This document shows, piece by piece, positions 25,690 through 36,198 of a stretch of 64,000 bases of DNA. The translations under genes and the position numbers were made by a program. Source of the DNA: Edaphochlamys debaryana (Eukaryota; Chlorophyta; Chlorophyceae; Chlamydomonadales); the NCBI GenBank assembly GCA_016858145.1, contig JAEHOE010000023.1, forward strand, positions 806,001 through 870,000, in the 5' to 3' direction. The notes below the pieces were generated by a model, which saw only the letters and a program-made list of their open reading frames with translations, was not told the DNA's origin and made no database searches. Position 1 is the first letter of the stretch; each line of letters starts with the position of its first letter.

Positions 25690-25830
25690 CTCGGAAGGCC
25701 GCGGCTGCAGCCGCGGCGGCAGTGCCACGGACTTCCGGGTGTTGGTGGTCACGTGGGGGGCCCTGCCCCCTCGGCCTCAGCCGCCGCAGGTCTTTTGCCG
25801 TGCGTTCGGGTGATACGCTGATTCCGTTGC
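25690..25830 (-). pseudogene. Stray degenerate copy of an exon segment of the RG-repeat protein gene
   Basis: About 25735-25815 resembles 28673-28755 inside the last exon of the gene ending at 28133: both share GGTGGTCACGTGGG, CCTCAGCCGCCGCAGGTC and TGCCGTGCGT in the same order. On the minus strand the copy reads AKDLRRLRPRGQG, against AEDLRRLRLAAQG in the gene. The Ala-coding GCGGC tract next to it also fits. It has no start or splice context, so it is a partial duplication, not a gene. Confidence 0.6.
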
Positions 25831-25882
25831 CAGCCTCCACGGCCCCCGACCTCAGTCAACCTGCTGCGCCGCCGCTGCCAAT

Positions 25883-26268
25883 GAAGTGGATGCCCAGGCC
25901 GGGCGCTGGTCGATCGATGATCTAGTGCTACGGGGCGCTAGTCGTGAGCCACGCTCTGGGACTCGTGTGATGGTGTGTAGTTCTCTCGGTGTGTGCTGTG
26001 TGTATGGGCGTCGGGGCGAGCTGGGGCACCAAGCAGGCAATTCGTCGCGCAAAGAGGTGGCATAAGGCCCCCGAATGCCCCCATGCAGGGACACCGGGGA
26101 CCCCAACTGTAGCACGGAGGCCCCTCGCCTTGCCCAAACGATAGCCCTATGCGACCTGGTCAGCCCTGGCCCATTGTCAGGCCCCGGGAGCGCCCCCCGC
26201 GCGACGTGCGCATGGCAGTAGCGGGACACTTGTCCTCTGTCGCCTGAGCTCTTGCAACATACCCGAAC
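25883..26268. mobile_element. Repeat element copy 2
   Basis: Second copy of the 386-base element, in the same orientation, about 2.1 kb from copy 1. The inverted ends are less complete here (GAAGTGG at the left, CGAACTTCC at the right). The sequence between the copies does not resemble the flank after copy 2, so this is not a simple tandem duplication of 2 kb. Near identity suggests recent activity or gene conversion. Confidence 0.6.
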
Positions 26269-26659
26269 TTCCCCTCAGCTGCCTTGAGGGTGACGTGCAT
26301 GGTGGCGGAGGGGTCACAGATGGAGGGTTAGGCCTCAGAAAGTAGGAGGCCCTCATCCTGCCACTCCTATGCAGCAGGGATGGGCTCCACTGGAGCGGTC
26401 GGACCGGAGCGGTGGAGCGGCAGACCAGCCTCAAGGTGCATGGCACAGCGTGGAAGGCCAAGGCCGGGTTGGACCACTGCTGTCCGCACACAACAGGCTC
26501 CCACGGTCGTAAGCTTGCGGACCAGGAATGCTGCTTTGTCCCTCACTGTAACCACCAATGAATGCCCTGTTTGGCTGCTGCAGTTGGCAGGCTGCTGAGC
26601 TTGATGCGTGGGGATTGCGCCCTTACGCCTGTGCGCACCAAGCCGAGTATGGAGGGATG

Positions 26660-26870
26660 ACACGCGGTCGGGATTCGGCGGACCCTCGTGTCACGGGGAT
26701 TCGGAGGGGAAGAAGTTTGGATTCGAAGGGGGACATATATGGATTCGGCCGCGGCCATGTTTGGATTCCGACGGGGCCACATCCGGATTCCGAGGGGGCC
26801 AAGCACGGATTCGAAGGGGGACGCATAGGATTCGGAGGGGGACAAGTTTGGATACCAACCAGGGCACACG
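26660..26870. repeat. GGATTC-type minisatellite, block 1
   Basis: Irregular units of about 20-27 bases with the core GGATTCnnAGGGGG, at least seven times between 26670 and 26860. On the minus strand the units read as NP/PSES-type peptides, but there is no gene context. Confidence 0.75.
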
Positions 26871-27221
26871 GGCAGCGTTGCGCACGCTTCCTCAGGTCTT
26901 CACCCTAGCGCTGCGCGGGGGAAGTGCGCTTGGGTTCGTGCCAGGACGAGCGCTGTGGTGCCGTGCGAGCGCGAGCCGACTTCAAGCTGTGCCGAACACC
27001 TAAGCATATCGCGGTTGACTGCTGTTCCTTTGGTGGCTTTGTCGATAAGAGCCGATAAGAGCAGACTGCTTTGACCAAGGTCAACGGCGTGAGGTGCAAG
27101 CGTGCCGCGTCGCACACGTACCCACACCCCGCTGCGAGCAGCCTTACCCTCTGAGCCCACCATGGTGCTTACGGCTGGACGGTGAGCGGTGGGGCTACTG
27201 AGAAAAGTAGCGGGGCTTGGC

Positions 27222-27345
27222 CATATTGGATTCGGGCTGGGGTGTACTTGGATTTCTAGGGGGCGGCACCAGGATTCCGAGGGGGCGGCACCCGGATTCC
27301 GAGGGGGCGGCACCAGGATTCCAGGGGGCGGTAACCCGATTTGTC
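27222..27345. repeat. GGATTC-type minisatellite, block 2
   Basis: Three to four units GGATTCCGAGGGGGCGGCACC in tandem plus decayed flanking copies. It shares the core of the block at 26.7 kb, about 350 bases away, so both probably come from one array. Confidence 0.75.
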
Positions 27346-28132
27346 GCCCGCGGTATCCGGATACCAACTTCTTCATATCCTCAGCGCGGATTCGTGACAC
27401 CGTCCTTCCCAGGATTCGGTCGGCCCAAGGGGGCGTGTCATCCCTCCGCCGAGTAGATCATACACGTCCGTGTGGGGCACGACTGCGACAACGTTCACAG
27501 TTGAAAGCGGCTACTACCCATAAACTTGCCAGGATGCCCTACCCGCCACTCTGAAACGATGGCACATGCATACCCGACATGGGATACCGTACGAGAGGAA
27601 TATCGGTTCCCCATCCTCGCACATCCCCAGGCGCCCTCGCCAGCTGTACATCCACGCGGCATTCCCCGCGTCCACCAACCAAGCCACTTTCGCCTCCAGC
27701 CACCCCTGGGCTTACCAAGAGTTGCTCGACCACCTCAACACTCCGTACCGGTACTGCAGGCCCCTTTTGCAGGCGCCGAACTGCACAACGGCTCGCGCCG
27801 GCGCACGCCAATGGGCGGATGGAGATCTTCAGCCTTGCAGCTTCAGTCCTCCCAAGTCCCAACCCCGGCTCCGTGAACTCCCGCCCGCAACAATGTGTTC
27901 TTGTGGCTACCATGCATGACAGTTCCCGCCTCACTCCTAGCACCATATGCTTTGACCAAGGTTGCGCCCCTGGCTGTGGAGCTTTCCCCTCACGGCACCC
28001 ACCAGTGGCATGCTGCCATGCCCCAGCCGTGGCCCCCGCAGCCCTATTGCAACTCCTACTATTCAGATAGCTCTACATAAATCCGCACGATAGCAGGTTT
28101 GCAGGTCCGAGGCACAAGCACGCGGCTCGCTC

Positions 28133-31100
28133 TTACAGGACCTCCCCATAGTATTCCCGAGTGCCCGCGCCGCGCCGCTGCTGCTGCTGCTGCTGAGGCG
28201 GCGGCGCGCCCCGCCCCTGCAGCATACCCAGGCGAAACTGCGGAGGGAGTATGCCGCCGCCACGGCCCCGCCCGGCGCCGCCTTGGGCCCTGAACTGACC
28301 GGGACCCCCAGCTGGGACCAGCAGCAGTTCAGAGGGGAAGCCCGCTGCACCCGCGCTGCCGCTCGCCGCGCGCAGCTCGTGCAGCGCCAGCTGTGCCGTC
28401 AGGGCGCCAAACATGGCGCCGGCGGCGGCATCCGCTGCCGCAGCATCGTCCAGCGCCTGATCGTCATACATCTGGCTCGGCTGGCGCCTTAGCGGCGGGC
28501 CCTGGCCGTAGCCTGCGCTGCCGCTGCCTTGGCGGCCGCGGCTTGCCACTGCCGCCGCCGCAGCGGCTGCAGCAGCAGCGGCGCTGCCGCCCTGGCGCAC
28601 GCCGCCAGCAGCCCCGCCGCTGCCGCCAGAGAGCTGTGGCTGCAGCAGCGGTGGCGACGCCACGGGCCGCCGGGCGGAGGTGGTCACGTGGGAGCCCTGC
28701 GCCGCCAGCCTCAGCCGCCGCAGGTCCTCCGCCGACAGCTGCCGTGCGTCCGGGTAGTCCGCCAGCTCTGCCGCCAGCGCCCATGCCCCCGCGCCAGCGG
28801 CCTGCCGCCGCGCCGCCTGCTGCTGCTGCTGCGCCGCCGCCTCGACGCCGTGCCCGGCCGGGAGCATCATGCCGTGCTGCTGAGGGCCCCGGTCCAGGCC
28901 GGCACCGACCAGGCCGCCGCCCATGTCCTCCAGCTTCTGCAGAGTCCAGTGCGGATTGGAGAGCTGACGTGGCAAGTCGGCGTCTCCGCCGTGCCCGCGC
29001 GAGCCCCCGGCGCCGCCAGAGAGGGTGGGCTGCGCGCGGGGGCGCTTGGCGGCGGCGGCAGCCCCGGCGGCGCTGCCGCCGGCGTTGGCCAAGTCGTCGG
29101 GTGCGACCGCGCCCGGCTCCCAGTCCGGGTCCTCGGTCTCGCCCCTTCCGCGCCGTCGGCCCCCGCCGCCAGGTGCCGCGCCGCCGCTACCGCCGGCGCC
29201 GCCAGCGCCGCCCGCTGACGCCGCGCCACGCAGGTCGCGTGGCTGTGGCGGGGGCGCTGGCGGCGCCTGGGCCGCCGGAGGCGGCGTGGCCCGCCGAGAC
29301 GGCGGCTGAGGCTGCGGCGCTGGCGCCACCGGCGGCCGACCGCCGCCCGAGTGCCGCCGGTGTCCCGGCCCAGGGTTTGCGCCCGCCGCCGCCGCTGTCC
29401 CGCCGCCGCCGCCGCCACCTGCCGGCTCGGGCCCGCTGTCGTCGCTGGGGGCGAGAGGGGACGCGGCGGGGGTGACGGGCACGGCCGCTGCCGCCAGCTC
29501 CCGCGGGACTTGGTTCCGCGGCAGGGACAGCAGGGCGCCCACGGGCAGGTCCACCGCCAGGCGCTGCGTGAGGCGGAGCACGGCCGAGGGCGCGTGCGGC
29601 CCGTGCGGCAGCAGCACAGACACCGCAGCCTCGGCGGGGGCGCACTGCAGTGCGGAGGGGGGGAGGGGGGGCGTGAGTGGCGAGCACGCTTGGACTAAAG
29701 CCGCGCACGCTTACTGCAGCCACTGGCTACGGGGGTTCAGTACGGGTCACGCGCAGCCCTCGCCTCGCGGCTGGACCCGCACCGGACACCGTCAACCCCG
29801 CATCTAGTTGCATGGTTACTACGGTCGAAGGCAAGGTTAGCCGCTCGGCACCCACCAGCAGCGCGGCCCGCTGCTCCACGGCCTCCTGCAGCGACCGCAG
29901 CGTTGCGCCCAGCCCCAGGACCGCCACCTCGTGCGACTTCATGCGATTGAAGTGCTCGGCCAGGGGCTTGGCGTGGGAGGCGTGGGGCTGCAGCGGGACG
30001 GAAGGGGGCGGGAGGCGGGGCGTGGGCCATCAAGGGCAGGGGCAGGAGAGGCCGCAAGGGAGGAGGTGGTTTGGGGTCAGAGCTGGAGCAGGCACGTGGT
30101 GCGTCGAAGGAAGAGCTGCTCCATGCGTGCTGTGGCCGACCGAAGCACTGGCAACACCAGCCATCCCAGCCGAAGCCCCCGCACCCTCCGGCAACCCCGT
30201 TCCCACCAGTGGCCTGCTGGCGTCCCGCAGCGCTGGCGGCAGGTACGGCACCAAGCTGTCCCACAGCGCGGGATCGGCACGCCGCGCCGTCAGCAGCCCG
30301 GTATGCAGCGCCGTCAGCTGATCGTCCAACCGCCCGGCCAACTGCTCCAGTTGGGACGAGCGCTGGGAGGCCGCATCGAGGGCGGCCGCGGCGGCGGTGC
30401 TCTGGTGAGGGTGCGGGCGGCACGAGGAGGGCCCCGAGGGGGAGGAGGCCGCTGCGTCGGCGTCGGCGTGGGCGGGCGCGTCAGGGGGCGGTAGCGGCAC
30501 GGCGTCGAGGCGGGACAGGATAGAGGCCGAGACCTCGACGGCGCTGCGGTGGCGGGGGGTTGGCGGGAGACAGGGGGCGCGGGTGAGTGTGTTCAGGGCT
30601 GCTCGTGTAAACCAGAGAAACAGAGCGCGGCTGAGAGCCGGCCGGCCTTAGATGCGGAACCGAAAGCCCGAGAACCCGAACGAAGCCCGAAGTCTGCCCG
30701 AAGCCCGAACCCCGAACCCGCCCCACCCGGAGCAAAGAGCAGGAGAGGAGAAAGCCCAGAAGCCCGAACCCATCCCGCCCATCCCGCCCGAACCCCAACC
30801 GGCGTACGCTTGTGTTGGCTGTGTGTACTAACGGGAGAGCACACGCATGAGCGTTTGATGCATGCACAGCCTGCCGTACCTGCCACATCAGCTCAGCTTC
30901 CCCTCGCCGCTGCCCCCAGCACCGCGCGCGGCCCCAGCCCGCTGCCCCGCCGCCCCGCACCTGAGGCACTGCTCCTGCAGCCGCATGGCGTAGTCCAGCA
31001 CGCGGTCCGCCAGCAGCTTGACGCCCGGGTCCGCCTCCACGGCGGCGCGCTGGGCGGCAGCCAGCTCCGACTCCAGCCGCCGCGCCTATTGGCGGCGGAG

Positions 31101-34100
31101 AAGGAAGGCAAGATGGAGGTAGATGGGGGGAAGGAAAGAGTCAGGGGGCAGGCATGGGCCGCATAATGACTAGCTCGTTCCAGCCATTTCGACCGGGCGC
31201 GCCGGCGTGACCGCGGCCGCGGACCCGCTGGGGCAATCCCTACACTTCAACACACTCAAGGCCCCGCACCAGCTGCCGCCCGACTACCCGCATAGCCCCC
31301 TTTGGACCGGCCCCCTTCTCATGCGCACCTTGGCCTCGGCGGCCGCCCTGGCCTCCCGCTGCTGCGCCAGGTCGCCCTCGAGCGCCTTGATGCCCTCCAG
31401 CTGCCGCTCCACCATCGCACGCATCGCAGCCATCTGCGCCATGAGCTGCGCGTCCTGCGCCAACAGGCTGGCGGGCAGCACAGCAGGCACAGCATGGGCC
31501 GCCGCCGGGGGCGGCGGTGGCGGAGGCTGCGCTGCTGCCGGCGCTGCAGCTGCGGTTGCCGCCGCGCCGCGGCGGCGCCGGCCTCCAGCCGGTTCCGGTT
31601 CCGGCTCCGGCTCCGGCTCGGTCCCCGTTGTGGCGGCTGCGGCTGCGGCGGTGGTGGCCTCGGCGTTTCCGCCGGGCTCGGATTGGCCGTGCTTGGCTGG
31701 TGACGCCGCCAGCATCCTCCTGACGTCGAGGTGGACCACCGCCGCCGCCGCACCCGCCACGCCGGCGGCGGCAGCCGCCGCCAGCTCCGACATGGGCAGC
31801 TGGCGCTGCGGCCGGCCGGCCTTGCGGCGGCTGTCCGAGTGCGGCGGCGTGCCGGCGGCCCCGGCCGGCCGCACTACTGCTGCCGGCGGGGGCGAGGCAG
31901 GGGCCCCTGCACCCGCCCGTTCAACGTCAGCACCCGTCAGCGCGGGCTCCGCCTCCGCCTCCGCAGCAGCACGTGGCGTGCTACTTGGCCCGGCGTCGGT
32001 CCCAGTCCCAGCCGCCGCCCCAGGTCCAGTATCCTCGGTCGCATCCCGGGCGGAGGCCGGACGGCGGTGCTGTGCCCCTGCCGCGGCCTCACGGATGACG
32101 GCACCCAGCCGTGCGTACGGATCGTCGGAGGGCGGCTCGCCGTCGGGCGAGGGCCTGGCCTCCTCGCCCCGCCTCCCGCCCGGGCCCGCCCCGGCCTCCG
32201 CCTCCGCCTCCGCCGCGGCTGACGCAGACGCCTCTACAGCGTGCTCCATATGTGTCACTCCCCCCTGCGACCACAGCCGCTCGGGCTCCTGCTTCAGGCG
32301 GCCAGAGGCAGAGGGGCTGCTGGCGCTGCCGTTGCCGTCCGTGCGAAGGGCGGCGGCGGCGCTGACGAGCGCGCCGGCGACGGCGGCCAGGGCCCGCTTG
32401 GCCATCTCGCCGCTGAGGTGGTGCTCGGGCGCCGCCGCCGACGGCTCCGCCGCCGTGCCGTCGCGGCGACCCACGTTGGCGGAGCTGCACTCGCCCGGCG
32501 GCGGCGTGCCGGCGTGCCGAGCGTCCACCGCACTCGAAGCGGGCGCGGGCGCGGGCTGCGTCGCGGGCTGCTGCGGAGCCGCCGCCAGCTCCGCGCGCCC
32601 TGACGCCAGCGGGGCGGTCCCCGGCCCCACCTCAGGCGCGGCGGCTTCGCCTGGGAGTGAGCTGTCCCTCATGCAGGCCGCGGGCACGGCCGTGCCTTCA
32701 CACTCGGCCCCGCCCTCGCTCGAAAGCCGCGGCCGGCGTGGCGCGGGAGCCGAACCGTCGCCGTCCCCGCACGCTCCAAGCTCCCTGCCCTCCCCGTCTG
32801 CTTCCCCAAGGTCCCGCGCGCTCGTGCACGGTTCGGCAGTGTCGCCTAGCCGCGGCGGCGGCGGAGAAGGCAAGTGGGGCGGCTGGGGTGGGCCGGCCGC
32901 GTGTGCCTCCGGCCCTGCAGCCCCCGACGCGGCTGCGGTAGCGGCTGGATACCAGCTCTTGCTCGTGGTGGGGGCACAAAGGTCCCGCGGCGACCGCCCA
33001 AGGTGGGAGCCGTGCGCCTTGCAAGCTGCCGCCGCCGCCGCAGCCTCAGCAGCCATGGCAGCCGCTGCGGCTGCCGCCTTGGCCGCGGCCTGAGCGCCCG
33101 AGGGCTCATTGCTGCTGGGGAGAGGCGAGGGCCCTGGGAAAGCCGAGGCTGCGGTACCAGGACCCCGCCAAGACGGTGCGGGGTCCGTGGCCGCCGGGCG
33201 TTGGTCGCTCGCCGCTGCAGCCCCAGCGGAAGCCGAAGGGCCCGCCGGGCCCGGCGCGGGCCCACGGCTCTTGTGGCTGACCCCAGGGCCCCGCTCCACC
33301 TCGCCCTGCTCCATCTTAACAGTTACGGCGGGCAGCATGGCAGCCCCACTTCCACCCCGGCTGCCTCGGGCAGAGGTGTGCGACCCACTCCGCAGCCCGG
33401 CTGCCGGGCCGTCGCCCAGGGCGCCTGCTGCTCCCCATGCTGCCGCCGAGTCAGCGGCGGCCGGCAGCTCCTCCACCCCTTCCCTGGATTGGGAGCTCCG
33501 ATCCCGGCCCCGCCCGCGGCCTCGGCCCCGTCCGCGGCCCCGGCCTCTCCCCCGGCCTCGGCCCCGCCCGCGGCCCCGGCCCCGGCCGCGGCCGCGGCCG
33601 CGGCGGCCGCCCCGGCCGCCTCGCCTGCCAGGGCCGCTCTCAGCTCCGGCCTTCGCATCGTCCTCCCTGTGCCCTGGGGCATCCGGGTCACTGACTGCCC
33701 CTTCGTCCTCCGCATCCGCGTGGGCCCCATCCGCCTCCTCGCTCCCGCGCTCCTCGTCCCCGTCCTCCTCGTCCTCCTCCTGCTCTCCCTCGTCCTCGTC
33801 CTCCTCGCCCTCGTCCTCCTCATCGTCGTCCTCCGCGTCTGCCGCTAGCGGCCCATGCTCCTCGTCATCGTCCAGCTCAATCACGGTGGGGCCGCGGGCA
33901 CGCCTGGGCGGCACCTCGCGAGACGGCCTGTGTCAGGGCAGGAGCGCGGCAGTCATAAGATGTGTGGGCCGAGGCGCAGAGGGTGCGGAGCTTAGCAGCA
34001 AGGAGCATGGGCGCAGAAGCCAAGGAGCTTGCAGGCGACCCGCAGCCCCGCTCCAGAACCCCAATGTTGGTACCGTTGCAGCGTCTTGGCGTGCCGGCAC

Positions 34101-35745
34101 GTTGAGCAGCCCTGCACCAGCCCAGCCCCTGCGCACCTATCCTCGAGCCTCGACCGCTTGGCCGCCCGCTCCGCCACGCTGCTGCCTCCAGCGCCCGTGG
34201 AGAGGGCCGAGTGGCTGAGGGTGCTGCCGCTGACGACAGCGGAGCCCCGTCCTCGGCCCCGTCCTCGACCCCGCCCTCGCCCTCGGCTGGAGGCACCCCG
34301 GCCCCGGCCTCGGCCCCGGCCGCGACCCCGCCCTCGGCCCCGCCCCCGGCCGCGGCCCCGGCCTCGGGCCCTCCCTGGGGCCACGGCCGAGTCGCCGTCC
34401 ACCCCGCCTGGCACCTCGAGCTGCTCCTCCTTCTCCTCCGGGTCTCCAGAGTGTTTTCTCCCGCTGCCGCTGCGCTGCTCCTCCCCTTCCTCCGCCTCCT
34501 CGTCCTCGCCGTCCTCCACCTCCTCCTCCTCCTCGCCGTCATCGTCCTCTTCCCCTTCGTCCTCCTCCTCGTCGCCCTCCTCCCCCTCGTCGTCGTCCTC
34601 ATCCTCGTCCTCATCCTCGTCGTCATCGTCAGTGGCCACGTCGCCGCTGTGCGAAGGGGCCAGCTGGCTGCTGTCCTCCACTGCGGCCTCCAACTGCAGG
34701 GTACGGCATGTTGAGTGACGAGGGATTTGGGTTACCCGGGCCTGTTTACCGCCCCACTCGTGGGCTCGAGAGACAGGGCATGCCAAGAGCGGTCAGGTGC
34801 CCAGAGGCCTCAGCAGGACAAGGCAGATGCGCACGGGGACAAGCGAGTCAGGCGGACGACACGCCCTGCGCTTAACCCATCGGAGGCAAGTAGCGCGGGC
34901 TCACCTTTCGGCCTCGGGGCGTCCAGGATGGGTACACACGCCGCCAGGCACCGAGAACGCCCCTTACAGGCCGCCACTGCAAGCGTGAGGGGGATGAAAG
35001 TGAAGCGAAGAGCATACATCCCAGCACAGGGTAGTGGCCGGCGGCAGCGGATGGCCGCGCCTTGGAGTGTGAACCCCTCTCCTCACCACCTGTGCGCCTG
35101 GCGCGCCCTGCTCTGCCCTGGTCAGGCCCGCAGCTCACCTTCTTGCGGCCGCCCGTGCTGCGGTCGAGCCGGTCCGACAAGCGATGGATAAGGTCGTCCT
35201 CCTCACTGCCCCAGCCCGGGTACGTAATCTGCGGGGGTACGGGGGCCAGGGGCGGACAGCTGTCTCCCGTCTGCCCTGGTCGGTCCCTGCGCCCGCCTAG
35301 CCTGGACCTTTGGTAACGGCAGCTCCCGCTCCAGCCGCTCGCGATGGCCGTGCCAGCGAACGCGGAGCCACTGCGCTGGCGGCAGCGTCGTCTCCGGCGG
35401 CAGCCCGTCTTACCCCGCCCGTCTTACCCAGAGCATGTCGCCGTCCACCTTGATAATACGCCCAGTGTACCACAACTTGTAGACCACGCTGTAGACCTGG
35501 ATTGGCGTGGGGCAAGGGCGGGATTTGGCGCGAGTTCAGCGCGGCTGCGACACATGGCGCTGTGTTTTCCTTCTGCAGGGAGGTTGTAAGAGGGCTCATA
35601 ACGCCACATAAGGCAACTACCGAGCTCTGTAACCATGTCCGCTGCCAGGCGGAGCCGTCCGCCCGAACGCGCTCCAACTTACCATCGGTTTGCCACCGAA
35701 CGGCAGGCCCTCTCCCTCAGCCCTCTGCCGCTTTACGCCTGGCAT
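28133..35745 (-). CDS. Large acidic/RG-repeat protein, probably nuclear, unknown function
   Basis: Eleven exons, all in phase, about 1883 residues: 35683-35745, 35428-35496, 35308-35370, 35139-35228, 34905-34976, 34137-34693, 31329-33927, 30961-31085, 30207-30543, 29823-29987, 28133-29644. It begins MPGVKRQRAEGEG. Residues about 22-95 (LWYTGRIIKVDGDMLW, RVRWHGHRERL, ITYPGWGSEEDD) look like a chromo/Tudor-type barrel. Residues 120-450 hold two blocks, each a long Asp/Glu run plus a long Arg-Gly repeat, one per exon. Then comes a long Ala/Pro/Ser-rich region, coiled coils at about 1120-1212 and 1325-1380 (DAQLMAQMAAMRAMVERQ; LRSLQEAVEQRAALL) and a Gly/Ala/Gln-rich tail ending REYYGEVL. Chromatin or RNA binding is an inference. 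The third intron has an odd donor (AAG|GTCCAG). Confidence 0.82.
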
Positions 35746-36198
35746 TGTTGCTGCTGTTGTTGGACGGAACTGAACGCAGAAACGCTGATACTGCGCGAGG
35801 CACCAGGCGCGGGCCCCAGGGTCCCAGGGCCCCTAAGCCAACTACGTAGCTTTCATACGTGTGTAGTGCACGAAGGCGCAGCCCATGGTGCAGGCACGCG
35901 CTAGGACAGAAGAATTAGCACTCCGTCTGCACAGCGCTGAACGTGTTTGGGTAGTTAACTTTCATCGGGGCAGTGTTTATAAGGGAACGGGGTGTGGCAG
36001 CATGCCAGCCGGGGTTGCCGCCCCAATTTGTCGTCGAGCTCGGCCATGGGTTTTCCGCCTCCGTCCTGGCACAAACAGGCCCTGCAGCTCGATACAACAT
36101 ATTTGCACACATATAGAAGTGCTGTTGCAGTTATACGCTGGTAGTCCACACGGCTGTCGGCAAAATCGGTGTGCTCGACCGGAGGAACAAGCAGCGCA
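35746..36198. promoter_or_regulatory. Shared upstream region of RG-protein and HemW-like genes
   Basis: A 453-base gap between divergent start codons. A TTTATAAG at 35976-35983 could serve as a TATA-like element for the plus-strand gene. No other motif stands out. Confidence 0.4.

Larger units (their letters stand above)
23743..28132. other. Gene-poor, repeat-rich gap of 4.4 kb
   Basis: Lies between the SEC61 alpha start and the 3' end of the RG-repeat protein gene. Besides the repeats listed separately, I find no gene with consistent splice sites or family resemblance. A plus-strand frame at about 27566-27919 (PRRPRQLYIHAAFPAS and following) is open for 117 codons but is unrecognised and may be chance or a transposon remnant. 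Confidence 0.5.

Noticed and set aside
23790..26268. LTR retrotransposon bounded by the two 386-base repeats
   Set aside because: The interior (about 1.7 kb) has no gag, protease, RT or integrase text, the repeat ends are not TG..CA with matching target duplications, and no primer-binding site is seen.
27566..27919. 117-codon plus-strand frame as a gene
   Set aside because: No recognisable domain, no splice context and no transcript signal; kept only as a remark.
31207..33093. 628-residue Ala/Ser/Pro open frame on the plus strand
   Set aside because: Antisense shadow of the 2.6-kb exon of the RG-repeat gene; no splice or family support.
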